A DNA stretch of 64,000 bases from Scatomonas sp963930955 (GTDB lineage Bacteria > Bacillota > Clostridia > Lachnospirales > Lachnospiraceae). Positions 41,427 through 50,172 of the stretch are shown one piece after another; the first letter of the stretch is position 1, and every line of letters starts with the position of its first letter. The stretch covers positions 62,001-126,000 of the forward strand of contig OZ006967.1 of the NCBI GenBank assembly GCA_963930955.1, read 5' to 3'. Position numbers and translations under genes: made by a program. The notes beneath the pieces are model-generated. The model searched no databases. It was given only the letters and a program-made list of their open reading frames with translations, and had not been told where the DNA came from.

Positions 41427-42392
41427 TTACTGCATCTCTTCTAAATATTGCTCGTAATTGTCAATCTCATGGATGCCCTGGTGCACATAATCTTTGCCGA
41501 TCTGTACAAAACAGGGGTTGTCATCTTCTACGCAGAAATAGCGGAAGCCCAGTTCCCGGAGATACGTGTATTTCTGATTTTCCGTACCGTAGCTTCCCCA
41601 GCTGCCCAGATCTGTCTGGAAAGGAAAAAGGAGCACATCCGTTTCCCCTGCCAGGGATTCCACCTGGCTTTCCCACTGCTCCGCATCCTCCCGGACCAGG
41701 GAGAGCTCGCTGCCGTAGCTGACCGAACCGTATCCGCCGCTGGCAAAGCTCCATCCGTCCTTCCGCAGATCCTTGCAGGCCTTCTTGCACTCTTCCTCTT
41801 CCAGGCCGCCGGAAAAATCCCCCTGGAGAACCAGCAGGCCCCTGGCGCCTTCCAGAGAAAAATCCGGATGTTCCTTTATAAAATCCTCCAGATGACGGAT
41901 CAGTGTATCGCCTCCTTCTTCCAGGGTGAATCCCCTCTGGGAAAGAACCATGGGAATTTTCCCCTGCTCCAGAGGAAAGCTGCTCTGCACCAGTTCCCCC
42001 TGTTTATTTTCTCCTGCCAGCTGATGAATATCCACCAGCACGTAGCCTCTCTGATACAGATCCCCCAGGATCTGATCAAACTGGGCCGCCGTCAGGGACC
42101 CCTCCCCCTGCTGATCCAGAGCAGGAAATGAAAAATGCCAGGTTTCCGATGCCGGCACCTCCCCGGGAACCACCCCGCCTCTCCTTCGGCTCTGTCCGCA
42201 GCCCCGAAGGGCGGAGGCAATTCCCAGGGCGGCCAGGATTAAAATCAGCCCGCAGGCCAGGACTGCCGCGATCCGCAGGAGCCGTACTCTGCGTTTTCTG
42301 CGCCGGCGGTTTTCACGGCGTTTCTCCTCCCACTCCCGGCGGTGTTTCTGCTGTTCTGTCTGCTCTGTTTCAGAAAGCTTCTTTTCTTCCAT
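41427..42392 (-). CDS. Membrane-anchored polysaccharide-deacetylase-like protein, catalytic motifs not evident
   Basis: 321 residues. A highly basic cytoplasmic segment (about 17-40, many Arg/Lys) precedes one helix (about 41-62), giving a type II membrane topology. The extracellular part has the layout of a polysaccharide-deacetylase barrel (WHFSFPALD, QFDQILGDLYQRGYVLVDI, FPFQTDLGSWG) but lacks the paired-Asp and HxxxH metal-binding motifs. It may be a non-catalytic binding or regulatory relative. Confidence 0.6.
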   Translation of the reverse strand: MEEKKLSETEQTEQQKHRREWEEKRRENRRRRKRRVRLLRIAAVLACGLILILAALGIASALRGCGQSRRRGGVVPGEVPASETWHFSFPALDQQGEGSLTAAQFDQILGDLYQRGYVLVDIHQLAGENKQGELVQSSFPLEQGKIPMVLSQRGFTLEEGGDTLIRHLEDFIKEHPDFSLEGARGLLVLQGDFSGGLEEEECKKACKDLRKDGWSFASGGYGSVSYGSELSLVREDAEQWESQVESLAGETDVLLFPFQTDLGSWGSYGTENQKYTYLRELGFRYFCVEDDNPCFVQIGKDYVHQGIHEIDNYEQYLEEMQ

Positions 42393-42536
42393 GCCTTTTC
42401 CCTTCTATATGTAAAACTCGCTTTATCCTGTTCTCTTCGCGTCTGTATATTATACCACGTCTTTCCATTCCCAGGCAATACTCCCCTGGCAGTCCGCCGC
42501 TGTTCCCTGGCTGCCGGGAAGTCCTTGAATTTCTGT

Positions 42537-42565
42537 TTGCCTTTTGCCGCAATAGATGTTAGAAT
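42537..42565 (+). promoter_or_regulatory. Promoter of gene 42596-43051
   Basis: TTGCCT (42537-42542) and TAGAAT (42560-42565) with a 17-bp spacer, followed by an AGGAGG ribosome site. Confidence 0.55.
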
Positions 42566-42595
42566 ATGGAAGGAAAATGCATAGGAGGTTATATC

Positions 42596-43051
42596 ATGTG
42601 GTGGATTTGGCTCATTATTCTGGCCGTTATCGCGGCGGCAATCGTTGTACTGGTCATTCTTGGAAAACGGGCCAAGAAAAAACAGGCGGAACAGGAAGAG
42701 CAGATTGAAGCGTCCAAGCAGGTCATATCCATGCTGGTCATTGATAAAAAGAAACTAAGGATCAAGGATTCCGGACTTCCCCAGATGGTCATCGACCAGA
42801 CTCCCAAGCTGATGCGCCGGACCAAGCTTCCCATTGTAAAAGCCAAGGTAGGCCCCAAGATCATGACTTTTATCGCGGATGCGAAAGTTTTCGAAATCCT
42901 TCCTCTCAAAAAAGAGATCAAGGCTACCGTCAGCGGGCTGTACATTATAGGCGCCAGAGGGATCCGGGGACCCCTGGAAGTTCCCAAGAAAAAGCAGAAA
43001 AAAGAAAGCGCTTTCAACCGCCTTCTGCGGAAGGGCCGGGGCGAGCTGTAA
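42596..43051 (+). CDS. Single-span membrane protein of unknown function
   Basis: 151 residues from the ATG at 42596, after AGGAGG at 7 bp. One N-terminal helix (WWIWLIILAVIAAAIVVLVI, residues 2-21) is followed by a Lys/Glu-rich stalk and a compact basic domain (about 50-130) containing LRIKDSGLPQMVIDQ and YIIGARGIRGPLEVPKKK. The C-terminus is strongly basic. I do not recognise the family. It is monocistronic, with a promoter and a strong terminator. Confidence 0.75.
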   Translation: MWWIWLIILAVIAAAIVVLVILGKRAKKKQAEQEEQIEASKQVISMLVIDKKKLRIKDSGLPQMVIDQTPKLMRRTKLPIVKAKVGPKIMTFIADAKVFEILPLKKEIKATVSGLYIIGARGIRGPLEVPKKKQKKESAFNRLLRKGRGEL

Positions 43052-43058
43052 GAACCTC

Positions 43059-43114
43059 AAAAGAGGGTATTCCACAAGTCATAAAAATCCGACTTGCCGG
43101 AATACCCTCTTTTT
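43059..43114. terminator. Bidirectional terminator
   Basis: A 15-bp stem AAAAGAGGGTATTCC and complement, with an inner CAAGTC/GACTTG stem, ends in T5 on + and TTTT on the minus strand. It serves both convergent genes. Confidence 0.85.
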
Positions 43115-43136
43115 CTCAGGGGTTCTGCGGACTCTT

Positions 43137-43589
43137 TCAGGATTCCAGAGTAAAATTTCCGGAATCCCGGGACTTTACATTCATGCAGATCGTGCAGTCC
43201 GCCACATAATTCTCATTCAGGTTCAGGGCGTAATCCACCCTTACGTCAATATTGTCCTGCTGCTCTTCCAGCTGGATACGGGTGGCCGCGATCCCCATAT
43301 TCATCACCCCGTAGGGAGTCTGATAATAGGACAGGGTTTTCTTGTTCTCTTCGAAAACCATATGTACATTGATCAGTCCTTTTTTGCGGACCTCCAGATG
43401 ATTTTCCCGGAACTTCATCATGTTGTGGGTAGTCTCCCCAAAACCTTCTACACTCTCTTCAAAAAGCAGGTAATGCTGCCCGTTCTTTTTATAATATTCC
43501 CCGGGGGTTACCACCTCCACCGGCTCTACCTCGTCCTCATTCTGGACAAACTGAAGCCCCCGGATGGTTATGATCACGTCTTTTTCCAT
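43137..43589 (-). CDS. DUF1934 (YwiB-like) calycin-type beta-barrel protein
   Basis: 150 residues, rich in beta-strand. It begins KDVIITIRGLQ and contains YLLFEES and YQTPYGVMNMGIAATRI, typical of DUF1934 proteins, which are thought to be lipocalin-like barrels of unknown function. It is the last gene of the spoIIR-murI cluster, 15 bp after murI. Confidence 0.85.
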   Translation of the reverse strand: MEKDVIITIRGLQFVQNEDEVEPVEVVTPGEYYKKNGQHYLLFEESVEGFGETTHNMMKFRENHLEVRKKGLINVHMVFEENKKTLSYYQTPYGVMNMGIAATRIQLEEQQDNIDVRVDYALNLNENYVADCTICMNVKSRDSGNFTLES

Positions 43590-43604
43590 CTTTCTGCTTC
43601 CTCA

Positions 43605-44420
43605 TCAGTATTCTTCAATAGGTATCTGCTCTGCCGGCGGAACCTTGCAGGGCAGGATCGATCCCGCAAAAGCGTCGAATTTTTCCGCGGCATCACTGGT
43701 GAAGAAGCGGTACTTTTCCTCTGTTCCGCCGCTGTTCTGCAGATTCATCCGCTCCAGCATCCGCTTCAGCGCCTGGGCCGTTTCGTAGGCCGGATTGACC
43801 AGGGATACCCGTTCTCCCAGAATATCCCGCAGCAGTCCCCGCAGCAGCGGATAATGGGTGCATCCCATAATGAGGGTGTCAATATCCTTCTCCAGAAGCT
43901 CCTCCAGATAACGGCGGGCCACTTCCCTGGTAATGGGATCCTTAGTCCAGCCTTCCTCCACCAGGGGAACAAACAGCGGACATGGTTTTCCAAAAACCTT
44001 AATCTCCGGATCCTCCGCCTGGATCAGGGTGCGGTACAGATGGCTATGTATGGTGCTCTCGGTAGCGATGACTCCCACCCGCTTATTGCGGGTGGTTTTT
44101 ACCGCCACACTGGCTCCGGGTTTCACCACTCCCAGCATGGGAAGGGCCGCTTCCTTTTCGATGGTGTCCAGGGCCAGAGCGCTGGCAGTATTGCAGGCCA
44201 CCACAATGGCTTTCACCTTCTGTGTCTCTAAAAACCTTACGATCTGCCGGGAGTACCGGAGTACGGTGGACCCGGATTTGCTTCCGTAAGGTACCCGGGC
44301 CGTATCGCCGAAATATACGATCCTTTCTTCCGGCAGGTTCCGCATAATTTCCCTGACCACGGTAAGCCCGCCTACTCCTGAATCGAACACCCCGATGGGC
44401 GCGTTTTTTTCTAAACTCAT
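43605..44420 (-). CDS. murI: Glutamate racemase
   Basis: Cofactor-independent enzyme that makes D-glutamate for peptidoglycan. The two catalytic cysteines lie in VVACNTAS (Cys76) and MGCTHYPLL (Cys187), with GVFDSGVGGLTV at the N-terminus. The length of 271 is normal. Together with alr and murE it completes several D-amino-acid and peptide steps in this window. Confidence 0.96.
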   Translation of the reverse strand: MSLEKNAPIGVFDSGVGGLTVVREIMRNLPEERIVYFGDTARVPYGSKSGSTVLRYSRQIVRFLETQKVKAIVVACNTASALALDTIEKEAALPMLGVVKPGASVAVKTTRNKRVGVIATESTIHSHLYRTLIQAEDPEIKVFGKPCPLFVPLVEEGWTKDPITREVARRYLEELLEKDIDTLIMGCTHYPLLRGLLRDILGERVSLVNPAYETAQALKRMLERMNLQNSGGTEEKYRFFTSDAAEKFDAFAGSILPCKVPPAEQIPIEEY

Positions 44421-44464
44421 ATTTTCCTCCTCATAGTTGGTAATAGCTTACCACATTTTTTCCC

Positions 44465-45130
44465 CTAAAACCAGAGAAATCCAATGGAAACCTTGTCTTT
44501 TTGTAAAATCCGGTCATAGGTTTCATCGCTGAGTATATATTTCAGTTTACGTTCTTCTTTCCCGGCTAAGACCGGGTGAAGCGAATCCCGGAAGCAGAGG
44601 GAAGGGAAAAGCAGGCACCACCAGTTACGGCCTTTTCCGCTTCCCAGCTTTACCTGCAGCGTCTCGTACTCCCCGGCGGGAAAGCGATAGTCTCCGTAAA
44701 CCCGGACAGGAAACTCTTCCCGGGTCAATGCCAGGGAAACCCTTTCGCCGCTGCCCGCCTCCTGCACCGTCTGTTCCGCTTCCTGCTTCAGAACATCCAG
44801 GTTCCCGGCCAGGCACTGTCTGGCCTCCTCCAGCGACCCGGCTCCCTCCAGCAATACTTCCATGCAGGCCAGCAGCGCATCCCGCACCGCCAACTTTAAT
44901 TCCTGATCCTTCTCCCGGTCACTGTCCGCCAGCACATGAAAACGGATCACACTGCCGGAAAGTTCTTCCTGGGCTGCCCGTTCCTCCATTTGATCCATAT
45001 GGATCCGGAGGGCCAGAGCCGTCAGAACTGTAAACGCCGCCATTGCGGCCAGATTTCTGATCCAGAACTGCCGGCTGCCCAGCCGTTTTCCCAGCTTTGC
45101 TTTCCATTCCCGAAATCTTTCTGCTTTCAT
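44465..45130 (-). CDS. spoIIR: Stage II sporulation protein R
   Basis: Secreted forespore signal that activates SpoIIGA to process pro-sigma-E in the mother cell. The 221 residues have a basic N-terminus with one helix (about 30-45), then IRFHVLADSDREKDQELK and FPAGEYETLQVKLGSGKGRNWW with CLLFPSLCF, the family signatures. This places the organism among true endospore formers. It lies between the GerA set and murI, with small gaps. Confidence 0.93.
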   Translation of the reverse strand: MKAERFREWKAKLGKRLGSRQFWIRNLAAMAAFTVLTALALRIHMDQMEERAAQEELSGSVIRFHVLADSDREKDQELKLAVRDALLACMEVLLEGAGSLEEARQCLAGNLDVLKQEAEQTVQEAGSGERVSLALTREEFPVRVYGDYRFPAGEYETLQVKLGSGKGRNWWCLLFPSLCFRDSLHPVLAGKEERKLKYILSDETYDRILQKDKVSIGFLWF

Positions 45131-45182
45131 GATCGTCCTCCCCCTTTCTTCTTATTGGGAGGATAGCCGAAAGAGGGAAGGT

Positions 45183-45839
45183 TTATTCATTGGATTCCTG
45201 CAGAAAAATCTGCCCTTCCCGGCAGACCAGCCTGGGCAGTTCCGGCACCTGCCCCTGATTGCTCCACTGATAAAAGAAGTCCTCCAGCGTCACCGGTTTC
45301 CGCTTCCGCCCTTCTTCCGGATTTTCATAAAAGCTGGCCAGGAATGCTCCGATGGAATCCTTCTCCCGTCCGTTTTGCTCCATGACCTTTTCCGGCTCCC
45401 GGGTACGGAACAGGTACAGATTCTTGCTGAGCACCGAACTTTCCTGGATCTCCCGGAACAATTCCCTGCTTTTTTCCCGGTCCTCCAGCAGAGAATCTCC
45501 CAGGATCAAAGCTTTTACATGGCCCAGGTCCAGTACGTATTCCTGGCTGTCCCGGTATTTCCGGCGGATTGCCTGAAAATCTTCGCCCCGAAAACTGCTT
45601 CCGGTATTTTGTTCCTCTCCGCTTTCCGCCTGATCTTTTCCCTGGCCGGTCATCAGGGACAGATCCGCCATGGCATAGGAAACCAGAAAATCCTTTCCTG
45701 CTGTGTCCACGGAAATCGCCAGAGGAAACGCTCTTTTCTCCGGCTCCACACCTCCGCAGCCCCAGAGCAGCAGCAGGAACAGCAGCCAGAAAACCGGCCG
45801 CTTATTTTTCTTCCCCGTCCTTTGCTTCTTTTTTTTCAT
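45183..45839 (-). CDS. GerAC-type germinant receptor lipoprotein, N-terminal domain only
   Basis: 218 residues, against 350-400 for a full GerAC. A lipobox LLLLWGCG follows a basic start. The domain has ISVDTAGKDFLVSYAMADLSL, and GHVKALILGDSLLEDREKSRELF, in part, which are the N-terminal GerAC hallmarks. The C-terminal domain that normally follows is absent and no frameshift remnant was seen before spoIIR. It overlaps gerAB by 38 bases. It is probably functional in this short form, or a degenerate subunit. Confidence 0.75.
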   Translation of the reverse strand: MKKKKQRTGKKNKRPVFWLLFLLLLWGCGGVEPEKRAFPLAISVDTAGKDFLVSYAMADLSLMTGQGKDQAESGEEQNTGSSFRGEDFQAIRRKYRDSQEYVLDLGHVKALILGDSLLEDREKSRELFREIQESSVLSKNLYLFRTREPEKVMEQNGREKDSIGAFLASFYENPEEGRKRKPVTLEDFFYQWSNQGQVPELPRLVCREGQIFLQESNE

Positions 45840-46890
45840 TCCCCACTCTCCTTTTGGCCCACAGTGCCAGCAGCGTCATTCCCAGAAACATGGGCGCATA
45901 AATATCCCGCATCACCTGCCCATAGAATTGGGACAGCTTTTCTCCTTCCCATGGAAGAAGGCTTCCCAGCCAGATCACTGCTCCCAGAATCAGCCGGACC
46001 TGAAAGCTCCCCCTTTTCTCCCCGGCGATCCTGCCTCCGTAAGAGAGAATGCTCCCCATAGCAAAGAGAAGGCAGAAAAGCAGTACTGCCAGCCAGAGGA
46101 TATCCACCCTGCCCAGGATTCCTCCGGGAAGGCTGGTGCCCGTCATAAGATTCAGGATGGGATAATCCAGCCGGCCGGCCCCGGCTTTTCCATAGACTCC
46201 CAGCAGAACCGCCGCTGCTCCCAGCACGACCAGAAGCAGCAGATAGATCCCCCGGCGCAGAACCCGGAAACAGCCCTGGCTTTCCCTCACCTTAGCCAGG
46301 CTGAAGGGAAGCAGGCCAAAAGCGGTGCCGAGAGAAAAAATCCGGATCGTTTCGCGGCTGACCGTCCCTGGGAGCGGCCGTCCGAGATGTTCCGGGGAAA
46401 TCCCCCGGAAATGGAGGGCAGCCAGCAAAAACAGCAGCAAAAAGATTCCCAGCACCCAGGGATAGCTTACTTCCGCCAGTCTTCCCCTGCGCTGGGCTCC
46501 CTGCCCCATTCCCAGAAAAGCCGCTGCCAGAAAAGCTGCTCCCAGGGCCGGTGCCGGCAGCTCCCGGAGAAGATATCTCTGCACTGCCCGTACCACCTGT
46601 TCCAGCATAACGCTGCCGCTTACAGCCAGATAGGAGAGATACACCGCCGCCGCAGCCCATTTTCCGCCGGCTCCCAGATACCTTTCCGGGGCTGCCCAGA
46701 CTTCTCCGGTCTTTACCAGGAGAAACACCCAGAGAAGCAGGAGCAGGGTACCAAGGAGCAGTCCCAGAAGGGCCCCAGCCCCTCCGGCCGCCGTTTTCCC
46801 GGCCAGAAACAGCAGCAGGGGACCCAGAAAACTAAGCACCATCTGGCGTTTCAGCTGCCTGAGAGAAATCCGGTCATTATCCGCGAACAT
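45802..46890 (-). CDS. Spore germination permease, GerAB type
   Basis: 362 residues with about ten helices, of the endospore-germination permease (amino-acid-polyamine-organocation) family. It starts DRISLRQLKRQMVLSFLG, as GerAB proteins do, and has a charged loop around residue 160-200. It is the ligand-sensing membrane subunit in known receptors. It overlaps gerAC at its end and the GerAA gene by 14 bases at its start, consistent with an AA-AB-AC operon order. Confidence 0.88.
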   Translation of the reverse strand: MFADNDRISLRQLKRQMVLSFLGPLLLFLAGKTAAGGAGALLGLLLGTLLLLLWVFLLVKTGEVWAAPERYLGAGGKWAAAAVYLSYLAVSGSVMLEQVVRAVQRYLLRELPAPALGAAFLAAAFLGMGQGAQRRGRLAEVSYPWVLGIFLLLFLLAALHFRGISPEHLGRPLPGTVSRETIRIFSLGTAFGLLPFSLAKVRESQGCFRVLRRGIYLLLLVVLGAAAVLLGVYGKAGAGRLDYPILNLMTGTSLPGGILGRVDILWLAVLLFCLLFAMGSILSYGGRIAGEKRGSFQVRLILGAVIWLGSLLPWEGEKLSQFYGQVMRDIYAPMFLGMTLLALWAKRRVGNEKKEAKDGEEK

Positions 46891-48382
46891 CTGTATCCTC
46901 CCCTCTTTTTTTCATGCGGATCCGCTGTCCTCTTCTGGCGTAAACAGGCCGGCTTTTCAGCAGATGGAAAGGGCCCCGGAGAATATTATCCTTCTCATCG
47001 TGAAAGCCTTCCAGGCCTTTCCCTACAAAGGGCATAAGATAAGGGATGCGGAAACTTTCCAGGCCGGAAAGGTGGCCGGCCAGCAAAAAAATCCCCAGGA
47101 CCAGTCCATAGCATCCCCCGGTCCCTCCCAGAAGAATAAACCCGTATTTCAGCAGACGGAAGGCAGTAGAAAATTCCTCGTTGGGAATGGCCAGGGAACT
47201 GAGGGCGCTGACCGCTACTACCACCACCGTCATAGGGCTGACCAGATTAGCGCTGACCGCCGCGTCCCCGATGATCAGCCCCCCTACAATGCCGATGGTT
47301 CCCCCCAGGGGCCCGGGCATACGCACCCCCGCTTCCCGGATCAGCTCAAAGGCCAGCTCCATCAGCAGGATCTCTGCCAGACTGGGAAAGGGCACGCCTT
47401 TTCTGGCCTCGGCAAAGGATAGGATCAGGTTGGTGGGCAGCACCTGGGTGTGAAAATTAATGACCGCCAGGTACAGCCCTGAAAAAAACAGAGTGGCCAG
47501 CACGGCTCCGTAGCGGATCAGCCGCTGAAAACAGACAATCTCAAAACGGTTGTAGCGGTCCTCCGGAGATTTAAGGAAACTGTTGAAGGTGGTAGGCAGC
47601 ATCACCGCCATGGGAGAGTTGTCGCAGAGAAGAAGGATCCTGCCGTTCAGGGCTTCCATAGCCGCCCGGTCCGGCCTTTCCGTGGTCTCGAACTGCGGAA
47701 AAGGCGAGAGCCAGTTGTCCTCTGCCAGCTGTTCCAGCATTCCCGTATCCAGCACTCCGTCAATTTCCCAGGCCGTCAGCCGCTTTCGGATTTCCCGGAG
47801 CAGTTCCGGATAGATCAGCTCCTCCATGTAAACCAGGGCTGCTGTAGTTTCTGATCGGACTCCCAGGGTCATCTCTTCTACCTTCAGGTCCGTACTGCGG
47901 ATCCGTTTGCGGATCAGGGCGGTATTTACCTTAACGGATTCGGAAAATCCTTCTTTGGATCCCCGAAGGGTTTTTTCGGATTCTGCTTTCATGACGCCCA
48001 TACCCGGATAGCCTTTCCCGGCGATTTTCACCGCCCTGTCATAGCCATCCAGAAAAAAGACTCCATTGCCGGAAAGCAGACAGGCGCCGGCCTCCTCCAT
48101 GGTTTCAAAGGTGCCGGTTCCGGACAGTCCCGCCCCATTTTCCGCCACAAAATCCCGGATTTTCTCATCCGGCAGATCGTATAGACGGTTCAGAAATCTT
48201 CCCACCAGGGACTGCTCCAGAAGTTCATTGCCGGCGGCAGCCTCAATGTACACCAGAAAACAGCGGACGCTGCAATTCCGTCCCAGTTTCATGGACCGGA
48301 AGATCACATCTCCGCAATTTTCACATTTTTTTCGCAGGTACCTCTCATTTTCTTCCAAATTTGCGGAAACCCGCACGTCCAA
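46877..48382 (-). CDS. Spore germination protein, GerAA type
   Basis: 501 residues. The soluble N-terminal region (about 1-260) has FLDGYDRAVKIAG and RGSKEGFSESVKVNTALIRKR-like segments; the membrane region (about 280-450) carries ILLMELAFELIREAGVRMPG and GGTIGIVGGLIIGDAAV. These are diagnostic of the GerA family receptor A subunit in the inner spore membrane. It is the first gene of the operon; no forespore promoter could be confidently picked. Confidence 0.93.
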   Translation of the reverse strand: MDVRVSANLEENERYLRKKCENCGDVIFRSMKLGRNCSVRCFLVYIEAAAGNELLEQSLVGRFLNRLYDLPDEKIRDFVAENGAGLSGTGTFETMEEAGACLLSGNGVFFLDGYDRAVKIAGKGYPGMGVMKAESEKTLRGSKEGFSESVKVNTALIRKRIRSTDLKVEEMTLGVRSETTAALVYMEELIYPELLREIRKRLTAWEIDGVLDTGMLEQLAEDNWLSPFPQFETTERPDRAAMEALNGRILLLCDNSPMAVMLPTTFNSFLKSPEDRYNRFEIVCFQRLIRYGAVLATLFFSGLYLAVINFHTQVLPTNLILSFAEARKGVPFPSLAEILLMELAFELIREAGVRMPGPLGGTIGIVGGLIIGDAAVSANLVSPMTVVVVAVSALSSLAIPNEEFSTAFRLLKYGFILLGGTGGCYGLVLGIFLLAGHLSGLESFRIPYLMPFVGKGLEGFHDEKDNILRGPFHLLKSRPVYARRGQRIRMKKRGEDTDVRG

Positions 48383-48444
48383 CCCCTCCTTTTTCCTTTC
48401 CGCTCACCGCTGCAGGGGCGGGAAGCTTTCCGGTCTGAATTAAA

Positions 48445-48472
48445 AAAAGAGACATCCGAAAATGTCTCTTTT
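48445..48472 (-). terminator. Terminator of ispE-GntR transcript
   Basis: A perfect 11-bp stem AAAAGAGACAT with a 6-base loop and a T-run on the minus strand, downstream of the GntR-family gene. Confidence 0.85.
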
Positions 48473-48494
48473 AGGTTGCGCGTTTTCTCCGCTT

Positions 48495-49187
48495 TTATTC
48501 ACTTTTTTCCGTTCCCATAATATTCTCCAGGATATATTCCTGCTGCCGTTCAATATGCTCTTGGGTGATCCGGGCCGCTTTCTCCGGATCCCTTTCGCTC
48601 AGCGCCTGCCAGAGCTGATTATGTTCCCGGATCAGAGAACTGCGTATTTCCTCATCCTTCAGATATTCCACCCGGTAACGGTACATCTGTTCCCGGATGT
48701 TGTTGAGCAGCTGCACCAGCCGTTCATTTCCCGTGGCCTTGTAGATCAGATCATGAAAATTTACATCTGCTTCCGCCAGCCTGGTAAGGTCTTCGCTTCT
48801 GACAGCCTCCTCAAAGCTGCGCGACGCTCTCCGCAGCTCATCCAGCTGCTCCTGATTGATCCGCTGGCAGACAAACTTCACTGCCAGTTCCTCCAGGCCG
48901 ATCCGCACTTCCAGCACGTCCTTCAGATCCTTCTCCGTGATCTCCGCCACCTGCGCCCCTTTCCTGGGCACCATAGTCACCAGGCCTTCCAGTTCCAGCA
49001 TGCGGATGGCCTCCCGGATAGGGGTCCGGCTTACTCCCAGGCGGGAAGCCAGCTTAATCTCCATCAGCCGTTCTCCGGGCTTCAGATCCCCCTGCATGAT
49101 CGCCCGCCGGAGCGTGTGGAACACCACATCCCGCAGGGGCATATAGGGATATTCCTTCATAATGCTGGCCAAGTCATCTTTTGCCAT
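48495..49187 (-). CDS. GntR-family regulator, FCD subtype
   Basis: 230 residues. The winged helix includes LASRLGVSRTPIREAIRMLE. The FCD domain (about 85-220) retains NFHDLIYKATGN and EHIERQ metal-ligand positions. The start at 49187 is chosen because GGAGGT lies ten bases upstream; an in-frame ATG at 49211 would overlap ispE further. It overlaps the 3' end of ispE by 14 bases and is probably co-transcribed, a recurrent pairing in Clostridia. Target and effector are unknown. Confidence 0.9.
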   Translation of the reverse strand: MAKDDLASIMKEYPYMPLRDVVFHTLRRAIMQGDLKPGERLMEIKLASRLGVSRTPIREAIRMLELEGLVTMVPRKGAQVAEITEKDLKDVLEVRIGLEELAVKFVCQRINQEQLDELRRASRSFEEAVRSEDLTRLAEADVNFHDLIYKATGNERLVQLLNNIREQMYRYRVEYLKDEEIRSSLIREHNQLWQALSERDPEKAARITQEHIERQQEYILENIMGTEKSE

Positions 49188-50058
49188 TTTTTCTGTAACC
49201 TCCGTTTCCAAAAGGCCTGGTCAGAAACACCTGGCGTGCCAGGCCGCTTGTCTTCAGTCTGCTGTAGGCGCTGTAAGCCTGCTCCCTGTGGGTAAAGATT
49301 CCAAACACCGTGGGACCGCTGCCGCTCATCAGCGCGTTGACCGCTCCGTTTTCTTTCATGTGCTCCTTGATCTGATGGATCACCGGATGGGCCGGCACGG
49401 TCACCGTCTCCAGCACATTTTCCATGCGGGCGGCAATGCCGGACAGAGAACCCTCCCGAAGAGCCTGCACCATGCCGTCCACATCCGGATGATGCTTCAG
49501 GCCGGCGGCATTCAGATTCCCGTATACAAAACGGGTCGAAACGCTGATCGGGGGTTTGCCGATCAGTATATGGCAGTCCGGCATAGGCGGCAGGGGAGTC
49601 AGGATTTCCCCGATTCCTTCCGAAAGGGCAGTTCCCCGGAGCACGCAGTAGGGAACATCGGCGCCCAGGCTCACTCCCCGCTCCATGAGTTCTTTGCGGC
49701 CAAGACCCAGGCGGAACATGCGGTTGACGCCTACCAGGGCCGCAGCCGCGTCCGCACTGCCTCCTGCCATGCCGGCTGCCACCGGGATTCTTTTTTCCAG
49801 GCGGATGGTCAGACCGGAATCCACCTGGAACTCATCCATCAGCATCCGGGCTGCCCGGTATACCAGATTATTCTCATTCACCGGAAGATAGGGCAGATTG
49901 GTGGAGATACGGATCCCCTTCTCCCGGCTCTCCCGGATTTCCAGCTGATCATACACATTTACCGTCTGCATGATCATCCGGACTTCATGGTACCCGTCTT
50001 CCCTCTTTCTGACCACATCCAGCGCCAGATTTATTTTTCCCATGGCCTTTAATTTCAT
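49174..50058 (-). CDS. ispE: 4-diphosphocytidyl-2-C-methyl-D-erythritol kinase
   Basis: GHMP kinase of the non-mevalonate isoprenoid pathway, 294 residues. It starts with MGKINLALDVVRKREDGYHE, and the ATP motif PVAAGMAGGSADAAAAL is intact. The C-terminal GSGPTVFGIF is the third GHMP motif. No other MEP pathway gene is in the window. Confidence 0.95.
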   Translation of the reverse strand: MKLKAMGKINLALDVVRKREDGYHEVRMIMQTVNVYDQLEIRESREKGIRISTNLPYLPVNENNLVYRAARMLMDEFQVDSGLTIRLEKRIPVAAGMAGGSADAAAALVGVNRMFRLGLGRKELMERGVSLGADVPYCVLRGTALSEGIGEILTPLPPMPDCHILIGKPPISVSTRFVYGNLNAAGLKHHPDVDGMVQALREGSLSGIAARMENVLETVTVPAHPVIHQIKEHMKENGAVNALMSGSGPTVFGIFTHREQAYSAYSRLKTSGLARQVFLTRPFGNGGYRKNGKR

Positions 50059-50172
50059 TCTTTTCTTTCGCCCCCGCTGTCCGCGCCATCGGCGGTTTTC
50101 TCTGGTTAAACGCAGCTAATTTGTTCTTTGTATACATTTATACTATCCGCAGAAATTTACTTTGTCAAGGGT

